Shown piece after piece: positions 51,620 through 61,171 of a DNA stretch of 64,000 nt; positions within the stretch are counted from its first letter, which is position 1, and every line of letters begins with the position of its first letter. This DNA comes from Candidatus Mailhella excrementigallinarum (GTDB lineage: Bacteria > Desulfobacterota > Desulfovibrionia > Desulfovibrionales > Desulfovibrionaceae), in assembly GCA_944324075.1 (NCBI GenBank), contig CALUUZ010000001.1, positions 248,001 through 312,000 on the forward strand. Direction: 5' to 3'. A model generated the notes under the pieces. It was not told the origin of the DNA. It searched no databases and saw only the letters and a list, made by a program, of their open reading frames with translations. Both the position numbers and the translations under genes were made by a program.

Positions 51620-54600
51620 ATGGAGTGGAGTGCGGACACAACGGAAGAGGCAAACCCAGCCGGGATATCATATCCTTTCCGGTATGACCTTCCCCTGCAT
51701 GACGTATTCGCCGCGTTGTCCTCATCTCTGGCGATGCGCGTCCCTCTGAGCGGCGCGGCGCTTTTCAGGGTTGACGACGCGTTCGAGCTGACCGCCGCAG
51801 CGGCATGGAATGACTCGGAACCGGGCGCTCCTCACTGTCCGCTCCCGGATCATGCCGCGCTCACGGCATGGTTTTCCCCCCGGAAGGGCGCACGGCTGAC
51901 GTCCCTGATCGAGAAAACAAACACCCTCTGCGCTGAAATACCTTCCACGGACTTTCCCCTGCCCTGGCGTCCCGGGCCGTGCTGCGCCGTGCTTCTGCCG
52001 TTCGGCGGAAAGCCCGCAGGCATTGCGCTGTTCCGCCGCGCCGAAGGGCATCCCTGCTGGAAACCGGGCGAGATGGAAACCCTGGCCTCTCTTGCCCTGC
52101 CCCTGGGCATCTTTCTGGCCGGACAGGATTTCTGCGCCGAACAGACACTCCGCAACCGTGTTCTCAACGCGGCTCTGGATCAGGCAAAAGTCTGCATTTA
52201 TGTCACCAACCCCCGCACTGACGAGATTCTCTACATGAATCAGACCATGCGGGAAAATTTCAACCTGGAAAACCCGGAAGGAAAAATCTGCTGGCAGGTT
52301 CTGCAGAAGGGTTTTGAACGCCGCTGCGACTTCTGCCCCATTCCGCTTCTGGAAAAGAACAGCGTCAGCTATCCTCTCTATCACTGGGAAGAACACAATA
52401 CCCTGACAGGACGGCTGTTTAAAAACTACGACTGTCTGATGCCCTGGATTGACGGAAGTATCGCGCACCTGCAGCAATCCATCGATGTCACCGATTACCA
52501 GCACCTGTGGGAAGCGTCCCGGCGCGACGAACTGACCATGCTGCCCAATCGCCGGGCCGGAATGACAAAACTGGACGCGGAGCTGGAACGGGTCGTCACG
52601 GACGATATTCCGCTTTCCGTGGCGCTGGTCGACATGAACCTGCTGAAACATATCAATGACAATCACAGCCACGCGGAAGGAGATCGCGCCCTGCGCCTGA
52701 CGGCGGAAGTGCTGCGCGAAGGTCTGGGCGGCAGCGGTTTCTGTTTCCGCCTCAGCGGGGACGAATTTGTCGCGATTTTTCCGGGAGAAGGACATCACGC
52801 CGCGGCACTGCGCATGGAAGAAATACGCGCGGAACTGAACCGCCGCTGGCCGGCGGAAGGACTGCCCTGCGCGGTGGATTTCTGCTTCGGTGTGGCCGAG
52901 GCATCCCCCGGCGTCAGAATCTCCGCCGCAGAAGTGATGGCCCGCGCGGACGAAAGAATGTACGAAAGGAAAAAGCAGCTTCATATTCTTGAGGCCAGGC
53001 GTCGTCCCACCGTTTCCGCATCCCCGCGGGATGAATGCCATGCCTGTGATCCCCGCATGCTGTATCAGGCCCTGGCCAGAAGCACGGATTCCTATCTCTT
53101 CGTTTCCGATGTTGAAACAGGCACGTTCCGTTATTCCAGAGCCATGGTTGAGGAATTCGGCCTGCCTGGCGAAGTTCTTGAAAATGCCGCCGCCGTGTGG
53201 GAAGCGCATATTCATCCCGACGACAAGGCCAACTTTCTGGAAGCCAACCAGATTGTCATGGATGGCCGTGCCGACTATCACTGTGTCGAATACCGCGCCC
53301 GCAACCGCCGGGGTGAATGGGTATGGGTGCGCTGCCGCGGCGCTCTTGAACGGGACTCTGATGGCAAACCGGGCCTTTTCGCCGGTTTCATTACCAATCT
53401 GGGGCAGAAGAACAAAATCGATCCCATCACCGGACTGTTCAACAAAATCCGCATGAAGGAAGATATGGAGCCGCTGCTGCGCGAAAGCCGTCTCCACCCC
53501 CTGCAGTTCATGCTGCTGGGCATTGACTCCTTTAAAAATGTCAACAACCTCTACGGCAAACATTTCGGAGATGAAACTCTGCGCATTGTGGCCCAGCGCA
53601 TTCAAAGCCTTCTGCCGCCCCACGCGTCTCTGTACCGACTGGACGGTGACGAATTTGGCGTAGTGATTCGCGGCTGCCGCGACGAAGCCCGAGCGGTATA
53701 CAGAACCCTTGCGGAAGCTTTTCGTCATCAGCAGGAATATGACGGAAAAAAATTCTTTTGCACGTTGTCCGCAGGCACTGCCAGCTGTCCCGATGATGCA
53801 AAAGATTATGAAAGCCTGCTGCATTGCGCGGATAATGCGCTGGACGCGGCCAAACAGGGAGGAAAAAACCGACAGGTCTTTTTCCTTCCCGAGCAAAGCG
53901 AAGTCCAGCGGCGTTCGCTGGAACTTACCGAGCTGCTGCGGGAGAGCGTGGAGCGCGATTTCGAGAATTTTTCCCTTGCGTATCAGCCTCAGGTCACCTC
54001 GGACGGAACACGGGTGATAGGGGCCGAGGCTCTGGCTCGCTGGCGCTGCGACAAGTACGGCAAGGTTTCGCCCGGCGAATTCGTTCCGCTGCTGGAGCAA
54101 AGCGGGCTTATCGTGCCCTTCGGGCGCTGGGTCTTCCAGCGCGCCGCCGAGCAGTGCCGCGAATGGACGGCAATCCGGCCGGATTTTGAGGTCAGCATCA
54201 ACCTGTCCTATATTCAGGTTACGTCGGATGACATGCTCCCTTTTATCGAGCGAATATTGAAGAGGCTGGCGCTGTCCCCGCGCAACATAGTGGTGGAGTT
54301 CACGGAAAGCTGCGTGATGCAGGGAAATGTGCAAACCGTGTTTGACAGTCTGCGCGCCATGGGCGTGCGCATCGCCATGGACGACTTCGGCACGGGCTAC
54401 TCCTCACTGGGCATGCTGAAAAATCTGCCCGCCGACGTGGTCAAGATCGATCGCACATTTGTGCGCGACATCCTGCACAGCCGCTTCGACGAGACCTTCA
54501 TCCGCTTCGTCGTGGAGCTCTGTCACCATGTAAACATCAAGGTATGCCTGGAAGGCGTGGAACACCCGGATGAACACCGTCTGGTAAAAAACATGGGGCT

Positions 54601-54691
54601 GGACAGCGTACAGGGCTACCTGTTCGGACGTCCGGTAGACCCCGTATCCTTTACTCATACCTTTCTTGCCAAGGGGCCGAAGACCTACTGA
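51620..54691 (+). CDS. Cyclic-di-GMP signalling protein with two GGDEF domains and one EAL domain
   Basis: A 1023-residue soluble protein. Order: a GAF-like sensor region (about 15-165), a PAS-like segment (NRVLNAALDQAKVCIYVTNP and a CDFCP motif), GGDEF 1 (RRDELTMLPNRRAG, RLSGDEFVAIF), a PAS domain (DSYLFVSDVETGTFRYSRAM, VEYRARNRRGEWVWVRCRGA), GGDEF 2 (DPITGLFNKIRM, RLDGDEFGVVI) and EAL (GAEALARW, SINLSYIQ, EFTES, AMDDFGTGYSSLG, VVKIDRTFV, CLEGVEHPDE, SVQGYLFG). The EAL catalytic residues all look present, so phosphodiesterase activity is likely. GGDEF 2 has DGDEF, less canonical. ATG 51620 has AGGAG seven bases upstream. It may be linked to anaerobic or envelope sensing, but no partner is adjacent. 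Confidence 0.9.
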   Translation: MEWSADTTEEANPAGISYPFRYDLPLHDVFAALSSSLAMRVPLSGAALFRVDDAFELTAAAAWNDSEPGAPHCPLPDHAALTAWFSPRKGARLTSLIEKTNTLCAEIPSTDFPLPWRPGPCCAVLLPFGGKPAGIALFRRAEGHPCWKPGEMETLASLALPLGIFLAGQDFCAEQTLRNRVLNAALDQAKVCIYVTNPRTDEILYMNQTMRENFNLENPEGKICWQVLQKGFERRCDFCPIPLLEKNSVSYPLYHWEEHNTLTGRLFKNYDCLMPWIDGSIAHLQQSIDVTDYQHLWEASRRDELTMLPNRRAGMTKLDAELERVVTDDIPLSVALVDMNLLKHINDNHSHAEGDRALRLTAEVLREGLGGSGFCFRLSGDEFVAIFPGEGHHAAALRMEEIRAELNRRWPAEGLPCAVDFCFGVAEASPGVRISAAEVMARADERMYERKKQLHILEARRRPTVSASPRDECHACDPRMLYQALARSTDSYLFVSDVETGTFRYSRAMVEEFGLPGEVLENAAAVWEAHIHPDDKANFLEANQIVMDGRADYHCVEYRARNRRGEWVWVRCRGALERDSDGKPGLFAGFITNLGQKNKIDPITGLFNKIRMKEDMEPLLRESRLHPLQFMLLGIDSFKNVNNLYGKHFGDETLRIVAQRIQSLLPPHASLYRLDGDEFGVVIRGCRDEARAVYRTLAEAFRHQQEYDGKKFFCTLSAGTASCPDDAKDYESLLHCADNALDAAKQGGKNRQVFFLPEQSEVQRRSLELTELLRESVERDFENFSLAYQPQVTSDGTRVIGAEALARWRCDKYGKVSPGEFVPLLEQSGLIVPFGRWVFQRAAEQCREWTAIRPDFEVSINLSYIQVTSDDMLPFIERILKRLALSPRNIVVEFTESCVMQGNVQTVFDSLRAMGVRIAMDDFGTGYSSLGMLKNLPADVVKIDRTFVRDILHSRFDETFIRFVVELCHHVNIKVCLEGVEHPDEHRLVKNMGLDSVQGYLFGRPVDPVSFTHTFLAKGPKTY

Positions 54692-54774
54692 CAAGACGTT
54701 TTTGCGAATATCCGCGCGCTGAACGGAGAAGACTCCCTCGCGGCAAAATCTCGAGACATTCACGTTTCCCCGCA

Positions 54775-55057
54775 ATGTTTCAATCCACAGTCGCCCCATC
54801 CGCCGACCTAGAAGGGGGAGGTCTCAAACCACAAAGGAATTTTTGATGAAAGCTGCATTTCAACCATCTGAAATTCAAAACGAATTTCCAGAGAATCATC
54901 GAAAAGGCGAATGTTTCGAATCCCGCTCCGCGTGATCTTTCTTCCGCGACCTCCGGATGACGCCCGATCGGCCTTGCCGATACCCGCTCTCGCTTGCGTT
55001 CTGCGCCTGCGCCTCCGGCATCAGGAATATGTTCAACGCAACTCTGCAGCAGAGCGA
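54775..55057 (+). repeat. Composite of repeat families D, B and E
   Basis: Positions 54775-54852 are a family D copy without the insert seen at 1616 (ATGTTTCAATCCACAGTCGC, then CTCAAACCACAAAGGAA, TTTTTGATGAAA). Positions 54937-55015 match the family B segment at 36277. Positions 55019-55057 are a family E copy in inverted orientation. Together they fill the gap between the GGDEF-EAL gene and the sigma-54 regulator; a 29-codon frame after the family D ATG is unlikely to be a gene. Confidence 0.6.
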
Positions 55058-55061
55058 TGCT

Positions 55062-57101
55062 TCAAGCCAGACTTTTCAGAAAACGGTACAGGCTCTCCCT
55101 TGACTCCGGAGCCAGACGGGCAACCATCTGTCCGATTTCCCTGTCCCGCTCGGGCAAGTCGGGCGGAAGCTCAAGCTGTTTCTGCCTTCCGGGCAGGATA
55201 TCGTACTTTTTGATCTTGCTGTACATGGTGCTGAGCGGGATGCCGAGAAAGGACGCCGCTCTGCGGATATTTCCCTGATTGCTTTCCAGCGCCTCGAAAA
55301 TAAGCCTTCTCTCGAAAGCGCCCCTGCGCCCGGCAAAGCCCCCCTCGAAGCAGGGAGCGGCTTCCCGGGCCGCATGCAGCGGAGGAATGCGGATGACGTC
55401 TCCATCCGCAAGATTGACGTGAAGACGAATGCAGTTTTCCAGCTCACGCACATTGCCCGGCCAGTCGTGCGCTGCAAGATTGCCGAGAGATTCTGGCGCG
55501 AGAGGAAGTTCCCGGCCCCGGGCCGCGGAGGAAAACATGCGCGCGAAATGCCGGGCGAGCAGGATCACGTCATCCCCCCGCTCCCGCAGAGCCGGAATGC
55601 GAAGCGGAAAACCATTGAGCCGCCAGAAGAGATCCTGGCGGAATCTCCCCTGCCGGATGAGTTCCGGCAGATCCCGGTTGGTGGCGGCAATGACGCGCAC
55701 ATCCACCCTGTGCGGACGGGCCGATCCTATTTTGCTGAGTTCTCCGCTTTGCAGAAAGCGCAGCAGATTGGCCTGCACATCCAGCGGCAGCTCCCCCACC
55801 TCGTCAAGAAAAATCGTGCCCCCGTCGGCCAGCTCGAACTTGCCTACCTTGCCCCGCAGACTTGCTCCCGTGAACGTCCCTTCCTCATAGCCGAACAGTT
55901 CGCTCTGGATCAGCCCCTGCGGCAAAGCCCCGCAGTTGACGATGAGAAACGGGCATTTTGCCCGCGCTCCCGCATTGTGTATGGCATGGGCGAAGAGCTC
56001 CTTGCCCGTTCCGCTTTCCCCGGTGACAAGCGTGGTCATGTCCCCTGCGGATGCCTTGCGCGCGAGTTCAATGGTTCCGCGCAGCGCCGGAGACTCTCCC
56101 ATAATATCTTCAAAGCGGTACAGCGCTCCGGGAGTCGCCACCCGGGCGGCCAGTTCGCGAACCCTGCGGGCGCGGCGCAGTATGATGACAGCGCCTCCCA
56201 GGTGATCATGGCTGACCGTGGCGTAGAAGGCCGTTCCCTTGCGGGGCCGCCCCCTCAGAACGGTAAAGAAATCGGTCAGATCCCGATCCAGCCTTTCTCC
56301 GAAGTCCGGGGCAAAGGGTATCAGCTCCAGAAGTTCCGCTCCCTCGCGCAAATCCGTAAAATTCTCCGCCGCCACGCGATTGAAGGACAGCACTCGCAGT
56401 TCCTTGTCAATATAAATGATGGCGTCGTCGATGTGATCCAGCAGAAATTCCCGGTAGGAACGGTGGATACCGGCATTTACGGAGCTGGATACGGCCTTGG
56501 CGGCGATATCGCTCATGGCCTTGATGGAAAAATCATAGTCCCCGCAGTGCAGCAGCACGCCGAAAGCTCCGTGGACAACGCCGTCTTCCGTGATAATCGG
56601 CGCCGCACTGGAAACCTGGCCCGAAAAGTCTTCAAAATAATGTTCAAAGCCGTACACCGTGGAAATGTAGCGGTTCTCGATACAGGACTGCACGCTGTTT
56701 GTGCCGAGCAGTTCCTCGGAACAAACCAGACCGGGCCGGAACGGAAAGGGATGATTGTTGAGCCCGGCCAGCAGCACGCCGTCCCTGTCCGTCACGAAGA
56801 CGCAGCATTTCACCCCCTTGATGCCCTTTTCCGGCCCGTTAAGCAGCTCAAATACGCTGTGCATCACGGGAGCGGCATGCGTCAGGATCACGCTGCAACG
56901 CTGTCTGCGCTCTTCCAGCTCCCTTTCGGGCAGGATATGAAACTTCGGCCTGTCTCTCCGGCTCCGCTCCCGGCAGCGCAGCCATGAATCAAGGATGAAG
57001 TCCCGTATTCCGTCCCGTTCCACCGGCGTTCCGGCCTTGAAGGCCCTGTGACGGCGTTCCAGAGCGAGATGTTCCTCTCCTGAGACGGGAATGTCAGGCA
57101 T
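55062..57101 (-). CDS. AcoR-type sigma-54-dependent activator
   Basis: A 679-residue regulator. The N-terminal GAF-like sensor (about residues 80-225) contains GVKCCVFVTDRDGVLLAGLN and SEELLGTNSVQSCIENRYIS, typical of AcoR-like activators. A PAS domain follows (HIDDAIIYIDKELRVLSFNR). The AAA+ domain has TGESGTGKELFAHAIHN, the sigma-54 loop EEGTFTGASLRGKVG (GTFTGA rather than GAFTGA) and GTIFLDEVGELPLDV. The Fis-like HTH is NIRRAASFLGIPLSTMYSKI. It is divergent from the amidohydrolase/MFS operon, which has a sigma-54 promoter, so that operon is the probable target. It probably responds to an aromatic or small organic compound. Confidence 0.9.
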   Translation of the reverse strand: MPDIPVSGEEHLALERRHRAFKAGTPVERDGIRDFILDSWLRCRERSRRDRPKFHILPERELEERRQRCSVILTHAAPVMHSVFELLNGPEKGIKGVKCCVFVTDRDGVLLAGLNNHPFPFRPGLVCSEELLGTNSVQSCIENRYISTVYGFEHYFEDFSGQVSSAAPIITEDGVVHGAFGVLLHCGDYDFSIKAMSDIAAKAVSSSVNAGIHRSYREFLLDHIDDAIIYIDKELRVLSFNRVAAENFTDLREGAELLELIPFAPDFGERLDRDLTDFFTVLRGRPRKGTAFYATVSHDHLGGAVIILRRARRVRELAARVATPGALYRFEDIMGESPALRGTIELARKASAGDMTTLVTGESGTGKELFAHAIHNAGARAKCPFLIVNCGALPQGLIQSELFGYEEGTFTGASLRGKVGKFELADGGTIFLDEVGELPLDVQANLLRFLQSGELSKIGSARPHRVDVRVIAATNRDLPELIRQGRFRQDLFWRLNGFPLRIPALRERGDDVILLARHFARMFSSAARGRELPLAPESLGNLAAHDWPGNVRELENCIRLHVNLADGDVIRIPPLHAAREAAPCFEGGFAGRRGAFERRLIFEALESNQGNIRRAASFLGIPLSTMYSKIKKYDILPGRQKQLELPPDLPERDREIGQMVARLAPESRESLYRFLKSLA

Positions 57102-57276
57102 GATGCTCTCCTGCCGCGCATGCGCGCCATTTCGCTTGTCAGCTCAAAGTTTAAAATGCAGCCTTTCCCAAAAATTATACTTTTTGGAAAATATTCTTGT
57201 TTTCGAGAATATACTGCTGAAAAAAATATGGCAAATAATATCATAGCAAATTGTATTTTATACCTAAATTACATGA

Positions 57277-57292
57277 CGGCATGGTGATTGCT
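57277..57292 (+). promoter_or_regulatory. Sigma-54 promoter for the amidohydrolase-MFS operon
   Basis: CGGCATGGTGATTGCT has GG at -24 and GC at -12 in exact spacing (CGGCAT-N5-ATTGC). It is 39 bases before the amidohydrolase start and lies in the divergent region with the sigma-54 activator gene. Confidence 0.72.
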
Positions 57293-57330
57293 TCTGCATG
57301 TGAAAACTTTTTTATCAGGAGGCCGTCGCC

Positions 57331-58149
57331 ATGATCATCGACACCAGGATGCGCCCCATGTGGGGGGAATTCGCCAGGCAGTTCACACCCGGGGCATGCG
57401 CGCCCTTTTTCCGCAAAATCGGCATGAACATGCCGGAATCCGTACAAAAAAGTTCCGAAGAAGACATGATCCGGGAGATGGACGAAGCCGGCATTGCCGT
57501 GGGCATCGCCCCGAGCCGCTTCATTTCCAACGAACACCTCACGGAAATGGTCGAACATTTCCGCGGGCGCTTCGTCGGCATGGCATCAATTGATTCCGCC
57601 AACAGCATCAGGGAAAACCTGGACATTATCCGTACCTACGCGGTGGACGGCCCGCTTAAAGGCATTCATTTCGAGCCGGGACACAGTTCCCTTCCCCTTT
57701 ATGCCGATGATCCCAAATTCTATCCGATCTACGAATACTGCCAGGAACAGGGGCTGGTCGTGGGTATCATGCTGGGCGGCAACAACGGCCCGAACCTCAT
57801 CAATCATACCAACCCGGCCATTATCACGCAGCTGGCGGCGGACTTTCCGGGCATCAACTGGTTCATATGCCATGGCGGCTGGCCGTGGGTGACGGAAATC
57901 CTGGGCGCATGCTTCTGGCATGAAAACATCTGGATCGAGCCTGATCTCTACATGTTCAACTGTCCCGGCGCGCAGGAGTATATCAACGCGGCAAACGGCT
58001 TTCTCCAGGATCGTTTCATGTTCGGTTCGGGATATCCGCTGCTGCCGCTGGGAGAAACCGTGAAACGGGCGAGAGAGATGTTCAGCGACGCGGTGTATGA
58101 CAAGGTGATGTATAAAAACGCCGCCGAGCTCTTCAATCTGACGCTCTGA
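57331..58149 (+). CDS. Amidohydrolase-2-fold protein lacking the usual HxH metal motif
   Basis: A 272-residue TIM-barrel protein resembling the Amidohydrolase_2/ACMSD group: KGIHFEPGHSSLPLYADDPK, PIYEYCQEQGLVVGIMLGG, and NWFICHGGWPWVTEILGACF. The first strand reads MIIDTRMRPMWGEF where metal enzymes have IDxHxH, and the late Asp of FGSDYP is Gly in MFGSGYPLLP. Thus two standard ligands are missing. It may be a metal-independent hydrolase or isomerase, or use other residues. AGGAGG precedes the ATG. It is the first gene behind the sigma-54 promoter, followed by an MFS transporter; substrate unknown. Confidence 0.8.
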   Translation: MIIDTRMRPMWGEFARQFTPGACAPFFRKIGMNMPESVQKSSEEDMIREMDEAGIAVGIAPSRFISNEHLTEMVEHFRGRFVGMASIDSANSIRENLDIIRTYAVDGPLKGIHFEPGHSSLPLYADDPKFYPIYEYCQEQGLVVGIMLGGNNGPNLINHTNPAIITQLAADFPGINWFICHGGWPWVTEILGACFWHENIWIEPDLYMFNCPGAQEYINAANGFLQDRFMFGSGYPLLPLGETVKRAREMFSDAVYDKVMYKNAAELFNLTL

Positions 58150-58220
58150 CAGGTTCAGGCCGGACGCCTTTCATTTCAGAGTCACCCCCCGGAACATCTC
58201 TCTCCCCAAGGAGCACAAGC

Positions 58221-59543
58221 ATGAGCAGAATCATCAACAACTATTTTGACGGGCTTGCCATCACGCCGCGCCACCGCCTGATCTACGTTGTGATTATGTT
58301 CGCCTACTTTTTCGAACAGTTCGACAACTGGAATTTCGGCTATGTTCTGCCCTCCATCATGCAGAGCATGGGTCTGGATATGGGGCACGCAGGCATCATA
58401 ACCTCCTGGTATTTCGTCGGCATGATGACAGGGAGCATCGCGGGCGGCATTCTCGCGGACATGCTGGGGCGCAGGAACGCTCTTCAGCTTGGCGTACTCA
58501 TCTTTTCCGGCTCTTCCGTCGCCTGCGGCCTGGCCGACGGATTCTGGCTGCTCACCGCCGCGCGCGCCCTGACCGGTTTCGGCATCATGTGCGTGAACAT
58601 GAGCGTCATCCCCTATACGACAGAGATTTCTCCCGCCGAATCGAGAGGCAAATGGCAAAATCTCATCGCCGCGGCGGGTCTTGTCGGTGTTCCGGCTGTA
58701 GGTGTACTCTGCCGCATTCTGCTTCCTCTGCATCCCGAAGCATGGCGCTGGGTATTCTACGCCGGGGGCGCGGGCATCCTGCTCTTCCTCGGCGCACACC
58801 GCTTCATCCCCGAATCTCCGCGCTGGCTTATGGCCAGAGGGCGGCGCGAAGAAGCGGAGCAGGTGGTACGCGAAATTTCCGGCGTGGATGTCGATCTTTC
58901 CGAAGTAAAAGTGGAAAAGGGCGGCATCCGCCCGTCCCCGGCCGAGATGCTGCTCGGCCTGTTCTCGCGCGATCATGTCCGCACCGCACTGGTGGTCATC
59001 TCCCCCTTTCTGCTGCTCGGTCCGGCAAGTTATCTCTTTCAGAACTGGACAACCACGCTGTTCAAGTCCCAGGGGTTCTCGCTGGAAGACAGTCTGACCA
59101 TCACGCTGTTCATGCAGCTCGGCATCCCGGCGGGATGCTTCGCGTTCAGCTTCATTTCCGAAATGGGCGGACGCAAGATTCCCCTCATCGGCAGCATGAT
59201 CTGCATGGGCGCAGCAGGCCTTTCCTTCATCTGGTGGACGGAAATCTGGCAGTACTGCGCCGCCGGTTTCCTGATGATGGGATGTACAAACGGCATGATC
59301 TACACCTATCTCGCCTATGCTTCGGAGTCGTTCCCTTCCAGCATCCGCAGCATAGGGCTGGCGGTACTTCAGGCCGGCAACCGGATCATGACATCCCTTT
59401 CTTCGCTTGTCGTTCCCGTACTCTACGGCACCTTCGGTTTCTCCGGCATCATCAGCGCCTTCTGCGCTCTGTGCGTGATTCCGGCCCTGTTCATGGCGTT
59501 TTTCGCCAAACGCACGGGAGGCAAGCCGCTGGAAGAAATTTAG
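58221..59543 (+). CDS. MFS transporter (sugar porter / aromatic acid symporter-like)
   Basis: A 440-residue inner-membrane protein with 12 predicted helices. The MFS loop motif GGILADMLGRRNALQLGVLI is between helices 2 and 3, TEISPAESRGKWQNLIAAAG and RFIPESPRWLMARGRREEAE are porter signatures, and SEMGGRKIPLIGSM is the second-half loop. An acidic residue-containing first helix region (FFEQFDNWNFGYVLP) is typical of proton-coupled acid or sugar uptake. AAGGAG lies 9 bases before the ATG. It is co-transcribed with the amidohydrolase 72 bases upstream and probably imports its substrate. Confidence 0.88.
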   Translation: MSRIINNYFDGLAITPRHRLIYVVIMFAYFFEQFDNWNFGYVLPSIMQSMGLDMGHAGIITSWYFVGMMTGSIAGGILADMLGRRNALQLGVLIFSGSSVACGLADGFWLLTAARALTGFGIMCVNMSVIPYTTEISPAESRGKWQNLIAAAGLVGVPAVGVLCRILLPLHPEAWRWVFYAGGAGILLFLGAHRFIPESPRWLMARGRREEAEQVVREISGVDVDLSEVKVEKGGIRPSPAEMLLGLFSRDHVRTALVVISPFLLLGPASYLFQNWTTTLFKSQGFSLEDSLTITLFMQLGIPAGCFAFSFISEMGGRKIPLIGSMICMGAAGLSFIWWTEIWQYCAAGFLMMGCTNGMIYTYLAYASESFPSSIRSIGLAVLQAGNRIMTSLSSLVVPVLYGTFGFSGIISAFCALCVIPALFMAFFAKRTGGKPLEEI

Positions 59544-59730
59544 AACATTTTCGTTTTGAAAATGCTCCCGGAGTCGGGCAGGACAGGCCCCATCTCTGCA
59601 CTCTTCATCCGTAACCCGCTTCGCGCGAACGGCTGAAAGCGCCGCGGCTCCCTCCTCTCAGGTGCCGCCGCAATTCACTTGCGGCGGCAGGTTCCGGCTT
59701 CAGGCATGAATCCAGCGGGCCGGAATATGA
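59543..59730 (+). repeat. Dispersed repeat family A, copy 5 (full length)
   Basis: It starts at the last base of the MFS stop codon: hairpin GAACATTTTCGTTTTGAAAA then TGCTCC, box GGAGTCGGGCAGGACAGG, core GCCGCAATTCACTTGCGGC (59667-59685), then GGTTCCGGCTTCAGGCATG. The 5' hairpin could end the MFS transcript. Confidence 0.78.
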
Positions 59731-59777
59731 TGTCCCGCCCTTGAACCGGACTGCACAACCGATTCAAAGACGGGACA

Positions 59778-59820
59778 CTTTCATCAAAAATTCCTTTATG
59801 ATTTGAACCTTCCCCTTCAG
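59778..59820 (-). repeat. Repeat family D, right-end copy (inverted)
   Basis: On the minus strand AGGTTCAAATCATAAAGGAA then TTTTTGATGAAA repeats the right end of the family D copies at 1755 and 54818. The ATG opens only six codons. It shares the gap 59544-59975 with family A copy 5; the rest has no gene. Confidence 0.6.
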
Positions 59821-59975
59821 GAAGAAAAAGGGACTCAAAGGCGGCAAGGTGATGAAATTCTTTTTGCCCTCTCATCCGCCGGCTGCGGAATCAGTCCGCG
59901 GACGGCACGACCATGAATGAAAACACAATCCCCCGATACAAGACGCAGGCACATGCCGTCGCTGCGGGGAACCGT

Positions 59976-60887
59976 TCAGGCAGGCATGGCCAGCGCGGGC
60001 ACGCCCATGACCCCAGCCGCCTCTTCCCGCTCCTCGTCCTCACGAACGATATCAAGATAATAGGAGGCCTCGGCCTGAAGACGGCGCAGGAACATGTTGT
60101 TATGGTGATGTCCTGAACAGTGCACCTCAAAAGCGCCCTGGAGGGGCATGCCGAACATGGCCATATCGCCCACGAAATCAAGGATCTTGTGGCGTACGAA
60201 TTCATCCGGACAGCGCAACCCCTCGGGATTCACGATACCGTCTTCATCCAGCACCACCGCATTGCCGAGACTGCCGCCCAGCGCCAGCCCCTTGCTGTGC
60301 AGGTATTCCACTTCCTGAAGAAAACCGAAGGTCCGGGCGTCGGCAATACGCATGAAGCTTTCCGGCGTAATTTCCAGAGCCAGCCGCTGACGGCCGATGG
60401 ACCTGTGCGGAAAGTCGATGGTATAATCCACATAAAAGCCATGATGCGGACGGGCATGGATGGCCTTGCCCTCGCCTGCCACGGACAGGGAACGGCGGAT
60501 ACGGGCCACACGGCGTTCCATGTGCTGCGCGCGCACTCCGGCATCACGGATCATCCTGACGACCTGCGCGGCAGAGCCGTCCATAATCGGAACCTCGCCG
60601 CCCATCACATGCACCTGCACATTGTCCACCCGCAGGCCGTTCAAGGCGGCAAGCACATGCTCCACCGTGGACACGGATGCCTTGCCGTCGCTCAGCGTGG
60701 TGGCCAGCGCGGTTGCGGTCACCGCTTCCGGCTCGGGATGAATGCGGCGTACGCCGGAAGACGTGTGCGCAAAAAACACGATGCCGGAATCCACAGGGGC
60801 GGGCTGAAACTTGATTTGCACATCCCTGCCGGAATGCAGTCCTACTCCTGTGAACGACACCGGACGGGCGACAGTGGTCTGAAACAT
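59976..60887 (-). CDS. lpxC: UDP-3-O-acyl-N-acetylglucosamine deacetylase
   Basis: A 303-residue zinc enzyme of the committed lipid A step. Seen: FTGVGLHSGRDVQIKFQPAP, the zinc His in STVEHVLAALNGLRVDN, the second metal motif FVRHKILDFVGDMAMFG (HxxxD), GHHHNNMFLRRL near the end and the hydrophobic-passage region with GSLGNAVVLDEDGIVNPEG. Cytoplasmic. The ATG follows GGAGGATAAAGC. The AT-rich region above 60940 probably holds its promoter. The short Glu-rich C-terminus (REDEEREEAAGVMGVPALAM) extends slightly beyond typical LpxC. Confidence 0.95.
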   Translation of the reverse strand: MFQTTVARPVSFTGVGLHSGRDVQIKFQPAPVDSGIVFFAHTSSGVRRIHPEPEAVTATALATTLSDGKASVSTVEHVLAALNGLRVDNVQVHVMGGEVPIMDGSAAQVVRMIRDAGVRAQHMERRVARIRRSLSVAGEGKAIHARPHHGFYVDYTIDFPHRSIGRQRLALEITPESFMRIADARTFGFLQEVEYLHSKGLALGGSLGNAVVLDEDGIVNPEGLRCPDEFVRHKILDFVGDMAMFGMPLQGAFEVHCSGHHHNNMFLRRLQAEASYYLDIVREDEEREEAAGVMGVPALAMPA

Positions 60888-61124
60888 GCTTTATCCTCCA
60901 TCATGCTGCACGCGTCCGGCGTGAAGCATGCTGTACACAATATGTTTGCCTCTTGTTTTATGCAATATTCATGCCTGAACATAAAATCTTATTATTTCAA
61001 TATAATAACTTTAAAAGTCTAGACTTTTGCCCCTTGAACGTATCTTTTTAACCACACTCCTTTCGCTCTTTTCCCCCCACAGAGGACAAAAAGCCACAGT
61101 CATTTCCCTGCGACCGGGAAGACT

Positions 61125-61170
61125 CTGCTGCAGAACTGCGCCGGGAATATCCTTAGACCGCCGGAGGCAG
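61125..61170 (+). repeat. Repeat family E copy
   Basis: ACTCTGCTGCAGAACTGCG then GGAATATCCTTAGACCGCCG and GAGGC closely follow the copy at 42725. It abuts the creD remnant. Confidence 0.55.
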
Positions 61171-61171
61171 C

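Noticed and set aside
51722..54334. An 870-codon minus-strand open frame
   Set aside because: It is antisense to the GGDEF-EAL gene, which has complete catalytic motifs and a good start; the antisense frame has none.
59913..60116. A 67-codon plus-strand frame next to lpxC
   Set aside because: It mostly overlaps the lpxC C-terminus in antisense and has no ribosome-binding site of note.
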